Part shown: positions 1 to 7,063 of the stretch, piece by piece
Layout of the letters: the number at the start of each line of letters is the position of its first letter
How positions within the stretch are numbered: position 1 is the first letter of the stretch
Source of the DNA: Fulvivirga aurantia
GTDB lineage: Bacteria > Bacteroidota > Bacteroidia > Cytophagales > Cyclobacteriaceae
Length of the DNA stretch: 12,904 nt
NCBI RefSeq assembly: GCF_009711475.1
Contig: NZ_SMMD01000875.1
Coordinates: 1-12,904, forward strand
Reading direction: 5' to 3'
Program-made: the position numbers and the translations under genes
The notes under the pieces: model-generated
The model's database searches: none
What the model saw: the letters and a program-made list of their open reading frames with translations, nothing else
What the model was told of the DNA's origin: nothing

Positions 1-2
1 AC

Positions 3-1367
3 TCTTCGTACGGCCCAAACCAGATTGCTTTATTAGTAACAGCCGCCTTTGCCGGTCTTTTGAGTTTAAAGCTTGGCTACAAATGGGAAGATCTTGAAAG
101 TGGCATTGTAAAAAGTATAAGCTCAGCCATGGCTGCTATACTTATATTATTAATGATTGGTTCACTCTCAGGTACCTGGCTCATTAGTGGAATTGTACCA
201 GCCATGATTTATTACGGGCTCGAAATACTCAATCCAACCATATTTTTATTTGCTGCATGTATCGTAAGTGCCATTGTTTCACTTGCTACAGGTAGTTCAT
301 GGTCAACAGCGGCTACAGTCGGTATAGCTCTCATTGGTATAGGAAAGGCCATGGGCATACATGATGGCGTAGTGGCAGGTGCCGTAATATCTGGCGCCTA
401 TTTTGGCGATAAGATGTCTCCACTGTCTGATACTACCAACCTGGCTCCGGCTATGGCAGGCACAGATCTATTCACCCATATAAAATACATGGCCTTTACA
501 ACCGGCCCTTCAATTATTATCGCGCTTATCATCTTTCTTATTTGGGGATTCACACTAGATACCTCAGCCAATGTGGGCGAAGTAGCAATCGTACAAAAAG
601 CGATAACTGAAAAGTTTAATATCAACCTCGCATTATTTATAGTACCTGCAGCCGTCATATTCATGATCGTAAAAAAGGTGCCTGCGTTACCAGCACTTTT
701 GGCCGGAACATTACTAGGCGGTGTTTTTGCTCTTATCTTTCAGCCACACCTTATGGATGGGGTGTCAGGCGTTACAGACAATACATTAAAATCTGCTTAT
801 GGCGCTATCATGCAAGCCATGTTTTCTGATGTATCTATGGCCACTGGCAACGAAATGGTAGACGAACTATTAAGTTCAGGTGGTATGTATGGTATGTTGA
901 GCACCGTTTGGCTGATTGTGACGGCCATGGTTTTTGGTGGAGTAATGGAAACAAACGGCATGCTTAAACGCATAGCAAAGTCAATCATTGGTCTCGCTAA
1001 ATCTACCGGCTCTTTAGTAGCCTCAACAGCTGCAACATGCATTACCTTCAACGTAACTGCTTCTGATCAATATATTGCCATTGTAGTACCTGGTAGAATG
1101 TTTGCCAGCGAATATAAAGAGCGTGGTCTGGCTCCAGAAAATCTTAGTAGAACTTTAGAGGACTCAGGTACGGTTACATCGGTTTTGATTCCGTGGAATA
1201 CATGTGGTGCTTATCAATCGTCTGTACTTGGTGTAGCTACTTTTGCCTACATGCCTTATTGTTTCTTTAATATTATAAGTCCATTCATGACGATTATGTA
1301 TGCCTATCTCAATATTAAGATCAGGCGCATAGGTCAGTCTAAAGAAGATTCAACTGCTACTAAATAA
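3..1367 (+). CDS. nhaC: Na+/H+ antiporter NhaC, 5' end missing
   Basis: Inner-membrane sodium/proton exchanger of the NhaC family, expected to extrude Na+ in exchange for H+. The frame is open from the left window edge: 19 codons ahead of a TTG at 60 read SSYGPNQIALLVTAAFAGL, which matches the N-terminal GPNQ region of the family, so the real start lies outside the window and 454 residues are visible. The family signature GAYFGDKMSPLSDTTNLAP lies at about bases 393-449. Further conserved stretches are SDQYIAIVVPGRMF (about 1062-1103) and LEDSGTVTSVLIPWNTCGAY (about 1155-1214). Many hydrophobic segments fit a polytopic protein. The stop overlaps the next start by one base (TAATG). A TTG start at 60 would cut into the conserved region and is not believed. 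Family assignment is secure; ion specificity is inferred. Confidence 0.95.
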   Translation, partial: SSYGPNQIALLVTAAFAGLLSLKLGYKWEDLESGIVKSISSAMAAILILLMIGSLSGTWLISGIVPAMIYYGLEILNPTIFLFAACIVSAIVSLATGSSWSTAATVGIALIGIGKAMGIHDGVVAGAVISGAYFGDKMSPLSDTTNLAPAMAGTDLFTHIKYMAFTTGPSIIIALIIFLIWGFTLDTSANVGEVAIVQKAITEKFNINLALFIVPAAVIFMIVKKVPALPALLAGTLLGGVFALIFQPHLMDGVSGVTDNTLKSAYGAIMQAMFSDVSMATGNEMVDELLSSGGMYGMLSTVWLIVTAMVFGGVMETNGMLKRIAKSIIGLAKSTGSLVASTAATCITFNVTASDQYIAIVVPGRMFASEYKERGLAPENLSRTLEDSGTVTSVLIPWNTCGAYQSSVLGVATFAYMPYCFFNIISPFMTIMYAYLNIKIRRIGQSKEDSTATK

Positions 1368-1951
1368 TGTTTGCCTCTACTATTTCTAGAGAAGAGATTA
1401 ATGAGCTTCCTTTGGATGGTTACAAAGGCAAAATACACCTTATTACTAAGGAAGATCAATTAGCATCTGTCTTCAAAAAAATCAGTGACCACAAGATAGT
1501 AGGCTTTGATACTGAGTCTAAGCCGACTTTTAGAAAGGGAGAATACAATCATGTGGCGATGATACAGATCGCAATTCCTGAAGAGGTATTTTTGATAAGA
1601 ATCAATTACACAGGTATAACTGATGAAATTCTAAGGTTTTTAGAAAATGAGCATATTACCAAAATAGGTGTTGCGCTCAGAGATGATCTAAAAGACTTAA
1701 ATAAATTGAGACCGGCCAAACACAAAGGCTTTGTAGAGCTTAATAAAATGGTGACTGAGATTGGTATAGAAAGTAATGGCTTGAGAAAGCTTACGGCTAT
1801 CATTCTTGGTTTCAGAATATCTAAAAATGCTCAGGTATCTAACTGGGAAGCTGAGAAGCTCACCCAAAAACAACTTCAGTATGCCGCTACAGATGCTTGG
1901 GTGTGCCTAGAAATGTACAATAAGCTAGAGCAGAAAGGCTATGTAGAATAA
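1367..1951 (+). CDS. DEDDy-type 3'-5' exonuclease domain protein
   Basis: Single-domain 3'-5' exonuclease of the DnaQ/RNase D superfamily, closest in layout to WRN/RNase D-type DEDDy nucleases. The 194 residues show all three metal-binding motifs: FDTE (Asp48, Glu50), GVALRDDL (Asp107 the likely third acid) and YAATD (Tyr172, Asp176). The Tyr four residues before the last Asp places it in the DEDDy rather than DEDDh class. No helicase, HRDC or polymerase domain is attached, so it is a stand-alone nuclease; whether it acts on DNA or RNA cannot be told. Its ATG overlaps the nhaC stop by one base, implying translational coupling although no functional link to sodium transport is obvious. A hairpin follows the stop. 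Confidence 0.9.
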   Translation: MFASTISREEINELPLDGYKGKIHLITKEDQLASVFKKISDHKIVGFDTESKPTFRKGEYNHVAMIQIAIPEEVFLIRINYTGITDEILRFLENEHITKIGVALRDDLKDLNKLRPAKHKGFVELNKMVTEIGIESNGLRKLTAIILGFRISKNAQVSNWEAEKLTQKQLQYAATDAWVCLEMYNKLEQKGYVE

Positions 1952-1953
1952 AA

Positions 1954-1981
1954 AAGCCCTTCAGCTATTGCCAAAGGGCTT
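1954..1981. terminator. Hairpin terminator between convergent genes
   Basis: Perfect 8-bp stem AAGCCCTT (1954-1961) / AAGGGCTT (1974-1981) with a 12-base loop, in the 50-base gap between the exonuclease and DUF6952-like stops. On the minus strand it is followed by six T residues (complement of 1950-1955, partly within the stem and overlapping the exonuclease stop), so it looks best as a terminator for the minus-strand genes; the plus-strand side has only a short, imperfect T stretch (CATCGGTTT). It may serve both directions. Confidence 0.7.
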
Positions 1982-2001
1982 CATCGGTTTAGGTGGTAAT
2001 G

Positions 2002-2259
2002 TTATTTGTCTATAGACCCCATAACTCTTTCCATAAAACCATTTAGAGCTTCTTTAGAAGATTTACCCTCTTTAATTTCTTTACTCACTTCTATGGCACC
2101 ATATAAGTTAGATAGCAACTCTCCAATCACATCGAGTTCCTCATCTTTGATGCCTTTCGCCTCAGTGAGATATTCAAGTAATTCTATCGTTTCTACAACC
2201 CAGTCTTCATCGTTTTTGTCTACGAATTCAACTACGTGCTTAATTATTGGTAACCTCAT
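2002..2259 (-). CDS. Small DUF6952-like protein
   Basis: An 85-residue acidic protein with no signal peptide or membrane segment, rich in helix-forming residues. It starts MRLPIIKHVVEF and contains KDEELDVIGELLSNLYGA around residues 38-55, a pattern I associate from memory with the Bacteroidota family DUF6952, often found next to a thioredoxin; the family label is a recollection, not a search result. There are no cysteines, so it is not itself a thiol redox protein. Its ATG lies 20 bases inside the upstream thioredoxin gene (overlap 2240-2259), so the two are almost certainly co-translated and probably act together. Function unknown. A same-length open frame on the plus strand (2006-2263) is an antisense shadow. 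Confidence 0.8.
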   Translation of the reverse strand: MRLPIIKHVVEFVDKNDEDWVVETIELLEYLTEAKGIKDEELDVIGELLSNLYGAIEVSKEIKEGKSSKEALNGFMERVMGSIDK

Positions 2260-2551
2260 CTAGTATATTAGTTATTAATTCAACTTTATTTCCTGAAGCC
2301 TGAGATACTAACGCTCCATTTTTGAAACCAGCGAATGTTGGTAAATTTTTCACCTCAGCCAGCTCACGTGAGTTAGGCAACTTTTCAGCATCTACATATA
2401 CAAATTGTACATTTTCGTTTTCAGATGCCAATCGCTTAAATTTTGGCTTAGTAATTCTGCAATTGCCACACCATGTAGCTCCGTACTGCACCATTACCAT
2501 CTCATTATTTTCTACTATCTCTTTTAAGTTATCTTCTGTAAGATCTATCAT
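2240..2551 (-). CDS. Thioredoxin-family protein with CGNC active site
   Basis: A 103-residue cytoplasmic thioredoxin-fold protein. The active site is ATWCGNCRI with Cys28 and Cys31, so the usual CGPC is replaced by CGNC. The cis-proline loop LPTFAGFKNG (Pro71) is intact. Alignment by eye with E. coli thioredoxin puts Gln22 where the buried Asp26 normally sits. Both changes would be expected to shift redox potential or proton transfer, so this may not be a general disulfide reductase. It lacks a signal peptide and is close to normal thioredoxin length. It overlaps the following DUF6952-like gene by 20 bases. The 111-base gap to the upstream YigZ gene suggests it may have its own promoter; a near-match to the -7 box (TAAATTTA) is present there but is weak. 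Confidence 0.9.
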   Translation of the reverse strand: MIDLTEDNLKEIVENNEMVMVQYGATWCGNCRITKPKFKRLASENENVQFVYVDAEKLPNSRELAEVKNLPTFAGFKNGALVSQASGNKVELITNILDEVTNN

Positions 2552-2662
2552 TTTATCTGTGTTTTAGCTTTCTTGTTTTTACTCCTACAAATTTGAGCCT
2601 TCGCAGTCTAAATTTATAATAAATGCTATATGTTAAATTTATGGTTTGATAGATAACAACTA

Positions 2663-3274
2663 TCACTTGACTGTAATGCTGCTGCCTGTATCGATTAATA
2701 GTTGTAGTTTTTCTTTGACCTGATCGATCAAGCCAATTTTCACATCTACCACTACAGAACAAGATGCAGCAAATTGCTGATCTACAATATCAATGTTATA
2801 ATCATCTATCAATCGCATCACCTCACTTGTAGCATCATAATCATACTCCAGCTCCAAGCGCTCGGTAATAGCAACAGTGATTATTTTACTATTGTTTAGG
2901 GCTTCTTCTGCTGCCAGTTTGTAGGCATTTATCAGGCCGCTTACACCAAGCTTTGTACCCCAAAAATAACGAATGACCACTACCAATACATCCGTCAACG
3001 CTTTACTGTTAATTTGGCCCAGTATAGGATCTCCTGCAGAGTGGTTAGGCTCGCCATCATCATTGGCGCGGTAATCTTTACGCTCTGCACCCAATACATA
3101 GGCATAGCAGTGATGACGTGCATCATGATAAGTAGCTCTTAATTTCTCAAGCTCAACTTTTACTTCTTCTTCTGAAGTAACGTGAAAAGAAAGGCCTATA
3201 AACTTGCTTCCTTTTTCTTTGTATAGCCCTTCACCATGTGTAGATATGGTTTTATAACTTTCGGGCTTTGACAT
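2663..3274 (-). CDS. yigZ: YigZ/IMPACT family protein
   Basis: A 203-residue member of the UPF0029/IMPACT family (YigZ, YvyE). Residues about 20-130 carry the Impact N-terminal domain with KGSKFIG, ARHHCYAYVLG, NDDGEPNHSAGDPI and the signature VVVIRYFWGTKLGVSGL; the last about 65 residues correspond to the ferredoxin-like DUF1949 domain. Eukaryotic IMPACT modulates Gcn2 signalling; the bacterial role is not settled, with ribosome or translation association suggested. Two details differ from the pattern I expect: YFWG for YFGG, and SAGDPI for the usual SAGKPI or TAGKPI. Its ATG overlaps the upstream transporter stop by one base (TAATG), implying coupled translation. Confidence 0.93.
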   Translation of the reverse strand: MSKPESYKTISTHGEGLYKEKGSKFIGLSFHVTSEEEVKVELEKLRATYHDARHHCYAYVLGAERKDYRANDDGEPNHSAGDPILGQINSKALTDVLVVVIRYFWGTKLGVSGLINAYKLAAEEALNNSKIITVAITERLELEYDYDATSEVMRLIDDYNIDIVDQQFAASCSVVVDVKIGLIDQVKEKLQLLIDTGSSITVK

Positions 3275-4161
3275 TAGAGATTAGATAGTTCCTGGTAAGA
3301 AATTAATATAATTGAAATTAATGCCAGCACCAACCCGGCAAAATTAAGTTTACTGATTTTCTCTTTAAAGAAAATAACTGAAACGATCGCTCCAAAAATA
3401 ATGATTCCTACGTTCATAAGTGGATACACCATTGCACCATCATTCTCAAAAGCAGACAAAGAAGTGATTAAAAAGTAAATTGAGAAATAATTAACTACTC
3501 CTAGGGTAACTCCTCCCAAGACATTTCCTAATTTGATTGTTTGCTTTTGAACCATTAAAATAATGATACCGATCACAGAAGCAGATGCAAAAACAAATAC
3601 GGGAAAGATTGCCTCTTCCTTAGTCGATAGAAAAACATGGTTAGTGTAGTTGATAGAAGAATCAATTATACCTCCTAAAACAAAAATTAGTATAGGTAGT
3701 GCTAACTCAAATCCAGAAATAGCTTCGGTCTTAATTTTTTTCTCTTTGTAAGAACTCAACAATATGGCCACAACGGCCAAAAACATACCTGAATAGTTAA
3801 AAAAGGTATAGTCCTTAGATTGTATACCTAAAACCAATAAACTAAACAAAACAGGTATCACCAATGACATTTTTGTAGCAATGGAAGAGACGGTAATGCT
3901 AAACTTTTGTGTGGTAATGGCCATCAGGTAAAAAGTGCCTATAAAAATACCACCCAATCCCATGGCTATATAAATCCAGGTATCTGATGTACTTACCGAT
4001 GAGACCAATTGCATGTCGCCAATGAAAATAAGCCCGGTGACCACGCAGGTGATATAATTAAAAACAATGGCCTGTAATGTATTAAGTTTAAGAACGCCAA
4101 ACATTCTGAAGCATACAAAAATGCCCACGTTCATTAAAACACAAAGTAGTATCTGTACCAT
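3274..4161 (-). CDS. EamA/DMT-superfamily transporter
   Basis: A 295-residue, very hydrophobic protein with about ten transmembrane segments, the size and layout of EamA-type drug/metabolite transporters made of two five-helix repeats. The C-terminal repeat shows the typical run of an MYPLMNVG-like helix start, a VIFFKEKISK loop near residues 263-272 and a final helix ending in ILISYQE. Substrate cannot be deduced; relatives export amino acids, sugars or other metabolites. It begins a minus-strand pair with yigZ (one-base overlap) and is divergent from the GIN-domain gene across a 169-base gap. A perfect TAnnTTTG box lies 20 bases upstream of the ATG. Confidence 0.87.
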   Translation of the reverse strand: MVQILLCVLMNVGIFVCFRMFGVLKLNTLQAIVFNYITCVVTGLIFIGDMQLVSSVSTSDTWIYIAMGLGGIFIGTFYLMAITTQKFSITVSSIATKMSLVIPVLFSLLVLGIQSKDYTFFNYSGMFLAVVAILLSSYKEKKIKTEAISGFELALPILIFVLGGIIDSSINYTNHVFLSTKEEAIFPVFVFASASVIGIIILMVQKQTIKLGNVLGGVTLGVVNYFSIYFLITSLSAFENDGAMVYPLMNVGIIIFGAIVSVIFFKEKISKLNFAGLVLALISIILISYQELSNL

Positions 4162-4180
4162 AAAAACTTTTTAGAATCTG

Positions 4181-4188
4181 CAAATCTA
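4181..4188 (-). promoter_or_regulatory. Candidate -7 promoter box for the EamA gene
   Basis: TAGATTTG on the minus strand matches the Bacteroidota sigma-A -7 consensus TAnnTTTG and sits 20 bases ahead of the EamA ATG. I could not find a clear -33 TTTG at the usual spacing, so this is a partial match only. Confidence 0.4.
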
Positions 4189-4330
4189 AAGAAGTATCTC
4201 TTAGCCTGTAACTTTTTTCTGAATATTGAGTCTAACAAGATGCAACCTTTAAATGAAAGTGTAGTCTTTATTCTGTTTTGAGTGCAAAAGATGCGCTCAC
4301 AGGTCAAACTACTTAAATCAATTACAACTT

Positions 4331-5014
4331 ATGAAGTATCTTTTTAGTCTCTTATTTATTGCAGCATTTACAACCGCTACACTTGCCCAAAAAACAGTAA
4401 ACGTTTCTGAATTCACAGAAGTATACCTTAAAACCTCAGCTGATGTCTACATATCTAAGGGCAGTACATTACGAGTAGAAGTAGAGGGTGATGAAGACGA
4501 TTTGGAAGATGTTGATATATATGTGAAAGGGGGCACTTTGTATATTGATAGTGAGGACAGCTGGAGCTGGTTTGGAAGTAGCTCAAGTGATGTCACCGTA
4601 AACATTACCATGCCTACTATCGAAGGGGCAAGTGTTTCGGGCTCTGGCAGTCTTGTAGGTAAAGACAAGTTTAGAACCAATGAATTATCTCTCGCAGTGA
4701 GTGGATCTGGCATTATAGAACTAAATGCAGACGCAGGTTATACAAGCACAGCCGTTTCAGGGTCTGGCAAAATTTACCTATCGGGAAGCGCAGAAGAGAT
4801 GTCTGTAAAAATAAGCGGCTCAGGTCGCGTAAAAGCTGAAGACTTCGTGTCAGAAAAGTGTAAGGTATCTATTTCTGGCTCAGGTAGCGCACAGGTTAAC
4901 GTCAAGAGCTCGATAGATGCAAGAATAAGTGGTAGTGGTAGCGTTTATTATAAAGGCGATCCTGCCAAAGTTGATAGCCACACTTCAGGGAGTGGCAGAA
5001 TAAGAAAAATGTAG
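4331..5014 (+). CDS. Secreted GIN-domain (DUF2807) beta-repeat protein
   Basis: A 227-residue exported protein. Residues 1-19 form a signal peptide ending ATLA before Gln20, with no lipobox Cys. The mature part matches the Bacteroidota head-GIN/DUF2807 family: an N-terminal strand-rich part (VNVSEFTEVYLKTSADVYI), then a repeat region in which SGSG recurs seven times, at residues 103, 124, 143, 162, 182, 200 and 219. The 18-21 residue spacing fits turns of a right-handed beta-solenoid. The only cysteine is Cys177. The family is common in Bacteroidota and has no firm function; surface adhesion is a speculation in general use. The acidic stretch EGDEDDLEDVD (residues 52-62) could bind a cation. 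It is monocistronic, with a strong terminator 30 bases past the stop. Confidence 0.9.
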   Translation: MKYLFSLLFIAAFTTATLAQKTVNVSEFTEVYLKTSADVYISKGSTLRVEVEGDEDDLEDVDIYVKGGTLYIDSEDSWSWFGSSSSDVTVNITMPTIEGASVSGSGSLVGKDKFRTNELSLAVSGSGIIELNADAGYTSTAVSGSGKIYLSGSAEEMSVKISGSGRVKAEDFVSEKCKVSISGSGSAQVNVKSSIDARISGSGSVYYKGDPAKVDSHTSGSGRIRKM

Positions 5015-5041
5015 TTTTTAGGTCAAAAACTCAATGCTAGG

Positions 5042-5074
5042 AAGGTCCGGTTGATTTACAACCGGACTTTTTTT
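5042..5074 (+). terminator. Rho-independent terminator after the GIN-domain gene
   Basis: Stem GTCCGGTT (5045-5052) / AACCGGAC (5060-5067), extended outward by a G-T wobble and two A-T pairs, with a 7-base loop GATTTAC, followed by an uninterrupted T run at 5068-5074. This is a textbook plus-strand terminator. Its T run overlaps the stop codon of the convergent YhhN-type gene; on the minus strand it lacks a T run. Confidence 0.9.
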
Positions 5075-5765
5075 ATTGGCCTTCATCGTCATGTACGGCT
5101 ACACCTTCAACAATTAGAAATTGGGCACTACTATATGTAGCCATAATCCAAAAGCCAGCATACGGAAAGGTTTCTACAAATTTATCAACGGCCAAAAGTG
5201 TATCTGAAAGCATAAATAAAACTGCGCCTGTAAACACAAGAACAAAACTTCTATGCGATGTTCTACCAAACCGATATAGCGCTGAAATAGCCATAAGCGT
5301 AAGAATAGCTGCATAAACTATTACTGGCAACTTTAAAGCACCCAGGTGGGCGTACAAGACATGTACCACTGCTGAACCAGCCAGCACGATAATAAATATG
5401 TAGCGCATCTTCTGGGTAGAAAGTAGCGAGGTACTGGTATTTGGGTAAGTTGCCTTTCTATTTACAACGATGTAGCCAATATGAGCTATGAGAAAAGCTC
5501 CTAGTCCATAGATGAAGTAGTTGTCACTTCCTGCATCAAACAATAGCAGTATATCTCCCAACCAACTAAACCCTAAAGCAGTAATTAGCACTAAAAATGA
5601 AGTCTCCTTTTTGCGACTTATCCTTATAAATGCATAGATCGCTAATATCGGCATTAACACAGATTTGCTAATTAATCGGATGTCTTCGATTTGATTGGTT
5701 ATTGCCAGTAAATCTGTAGCTACTGCAGCAGCATAAATGGTTAATAGAAGTTTAGTCTTTTGCAT
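5073..5765 (-). CDS. YhhN/TMEM86-type lysoplasmalogenase-like membrane protein
   Basis: A 230-residue integral membrane protein of the YhhN family, which includes TMEM86B lysoplasmalogenase (hydrolyses the vinyl-ether bond of lysoplasmalogens). About eight membrane segments are visible, with the conserved acidic pairs FSWLGDILLLF (Gly70-Asp71) and FMLSDTLLAVD (Ser187-Asp188), plus FLIAHIGY (91-98) and YSSAQFLI (211-218). The start is placed at the ATG at 5765 (MQKTKLLL) because it carries a clean AGGAGG four bases upstream and gives the normal family length; the frame stays open to 5927, but those 54 extra codons lie inside the MFS gene. It overlaps the MFS gene by 14 bases. Enzyme activity is inferred from family only; many bacterial members are uncharacterised. 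Confidence 0.87.
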   Translation of the reverse strand: MQKTKLLLTIYAAAVATDLLAITNQIEDIRLISKSVLMPILAIYAFIRISRKKETSFLVLITALGFSWLGDILLLFDAGSDNYFIYGLGAFLIAHIGYIVVNRKATYPNTSTSLLSTQKMRYIFIIVLAGSAVVHVLYAHLGALKLPVIVYAAILTLMAISALYRFGRTSHRSFVLVFTGAVLFMLSDTLLAVDKFVETFPYAGFWIMATYSSAQFLIVEGVAVHDDEGQ

Positions 5766-6957
5766 GTTTCCTCCTTTTATTAGATATGAGAAAATATATA
5801 AGTAAACTAAAACCCACAAGTGCGACACAACCTCCAGTCCAGAAGGTGGCAGCAAAATTCTCTGGCTGATTATCGTAAATGAGGCCAGATAAAAAAGCAC
5901 CTGACATGATACCAATCTCCAGGGCAATAAAAACAGTAGCCATAGCTCGCCCTCTATGTTCCGGATGACTCAAGTCTGTAGCCCAGGCAAAAATAGTAGG
6001 TGAATTCATGCCCGTGGCAATACCGAAAATCACATTTCCAATGAGGAATAAAGTGATGGAATCTGCAGCTCCTACCACAAACATACCGGTGGCATAAAGC
6101 AAAGAAGAGATCAATAAGATAGGTTCTCTACCGTAAACATCAGACGCCCGGCCAGCTGCCAGTCTCACAAATAAGGAGGCCACGGTAAAAATTAAGAAGG
6201 CTACACCTTTGTTCACAAAAGGAATGCCTTGATCCATAATGCCAATGTGCTTCGTAAGATCAGGTACGATGGTAAGCATAATACCAAAAGAAAACGTATT
6301 TAGCACCATGATAATCGATGGCCTGACCACAGATTTATCGAAAATATCACCCCCCTTTATTTTAAGATGAGAAAGCTTAAATCGTTCAGGATTTGCCAGT
6401 GTCTCCTTCATTCCCACCAAAATAAGCACAGACAAAATAGCTGTAGCTGACGATGCATAGAACATAGTGTTAAGAGAAAACTGTAGTGCTATTTCACTAC
6501 CTATGGCTGGACCACTCGCCATGCCCATGGTGCCAAAAACACCTGCCAGCCCCATGGCCTCACCTCTTCTATTCAGCGGTACGATGTCAGCCACATAAGC
6601 TACCGTACCTGTGGGCTTAAAACCAGTAGAAAAGCCATGAATAAAGCGTAGAAATAAGAAACCACCGACCGAAGTAAGTATCGGGTATAAAAAACCTATA
6701 ACGAAGCAAACTGCTGCACCAAAAACCATGACAGGAATACGACCTACCTTGTCAGTAAGCTTACCGCTAAAAGGTCTGGAAAAGCCCGCAGTAAGTGTAA
6801 ATAAGGAAATGATCAGACCTTTGTACTCTTCACCACCCAGACTAGTGAGATAATCAGGCAGCTCTGGTATGATCATATTGAAGCTGGCAAAGAAGAGGTA
6901 GCTGCTCAGACATAATAACCAAAACTGTAGAGTATATGTCTTCGCTGGTTTGTTCAT
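5752..6957 (-). CDS. Major facilitator superfamily transporter
   Basis: A 401-residue, 12-helix MFS permease. The helix 2-3 loop carries motif A as GKLTDKVGR (residues 65-73); RFIHGFSTG (104-112) and a Gly-rich helix 5 GLAGVFGTMGMASGPAIG (136-153) resemble the motif C region typical of drug/proton antiporters; a second, weaker motif A (GRASDVYGREP) sits in the second half. A short basic tail RRKHAKD ends the protein. This pattern favours proton-driven efflux, but the substrate is unknown. It is the first gene of a pair with the YhhN-type gene, whose start overlaps its last 14 bases. A TAGATTTG box lies just 8 bases upstream of the ATG. Confidence 0.9.
   Translation of the reverse strand: MNKPAKTYTLQFWLLCLSSYLFFASFNMIIPELPDYLTSLGGEEYKGLIISLFTLTAGFSRPFSGKLTDKVGRIPVMVFGAAVCFVIGFLYPILTSVGGFLFLRFIHGFSTGFKPTGTVAYVADIVPLNRRGEAMGLAGVFGTMGMASGPAIGSEIALQFSLNTMFYASSATAILSVLILVGMKETLANPERFKLSHLKIKGGDIFDKSVVRPSIIMVLNTFSFGIMLTIVPDLTKHIGIMDQGIPFVNKGVAFLIFTVASLFVRLAAGRASDVYGREPILLISSLLYATGMFVVGAADSITLFLIGNVIFGIATGMNSPTIFAWATDLSHPEHRGRAMATVFIALEIGIMSGAFLSGLIYDNQPENFAATFWTGGCVALVGFSLLIYFLISNKRRKHAKD
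5770..5775 (-). promoter_or_regulatory. Strong Shine-Dalgarno deciding the YhhN start
   Basis: AGGAGG on the minus strand, four bases before the ATG at 5765 and located inside the 3' end of the MFS coding region. It is one of very few good ribosome-binding sites in the window and supports the internal start over the longer open frame. Confidence 0.75.
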
Positions 6958-6965
6958 GAGTGAGT

Positions 6966-6973
6966 CAAATCTA
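6966..6973 (-). promoter_or_regulatory. Candidate -7 promoter box for the MFS gene
   Basis: TAGATTTG on the minus strand, the same octamer as in front of the EamA gene and a perfect TAnnTTTG match, 8 bases before the MFS ATG. If used, the leader would be only a few bases long. No good -33 element is seen at 17-23 bases spacing. Confidence 0.35.
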
Positions 6974-7011
6974 ATTTATCTTTCTGATATTGTTGCCGCT
7001 AAAAGCAAAGA

Positions 7012-7034
7012 TGCCATCACCTGAAGCGATGGCA
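7012..7034 (-). terminator. Probable terminator of prfB
   Basis: Perfect 7-bp stem TGCCATC (7012-7018) / GATGGCA (7028-7034) with a 9-base loop, starting 29 bases after the prfB stop. On the minus strand it is followed by TCTTTGCTTTT, an interrupted T-rich tail, so termination may be only moderately efficient. Confidence 0.6.
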
Positions 7035-7063
7035 CCTTATAAATATTCGTATGCATTTTTTGC

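Noticed and set aside
60..62. TTG as the nhaC start
   Set aside because: The frame is open to the window edge and the upstream codons encode the conserved GPNQ region.
2006..2263. 85-codon plus-strand frame opposite the DUF6952-like gene
   Set aside because: Exact antisense shadow, Ser/Thr-rich low-complexity translation; the minus-strand frame has overlap coupling with the thioredoxin and plausible protein composition.
2647..2665. Six-bp inverted repeat TGATAG/CTATCA at the YigZ stop as a terminator
   Set aside because: Short AT-rich stem with no T run on the minus strand.
2553..2762. 69-codon minus-strand frame across the YigZ 3' end
   Set aside because: Out-of-frame shadow of yigZ running into the intergenic gap; basic, unstructured translation with no recognisable feature.
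5766..5927. 54-codon N-terminal extension of the YhhN-type protein
   Set aside because: Lies within the MFS gene in another frame; the internal ATG at 5765 has a strong SD and gives the family's normal length.
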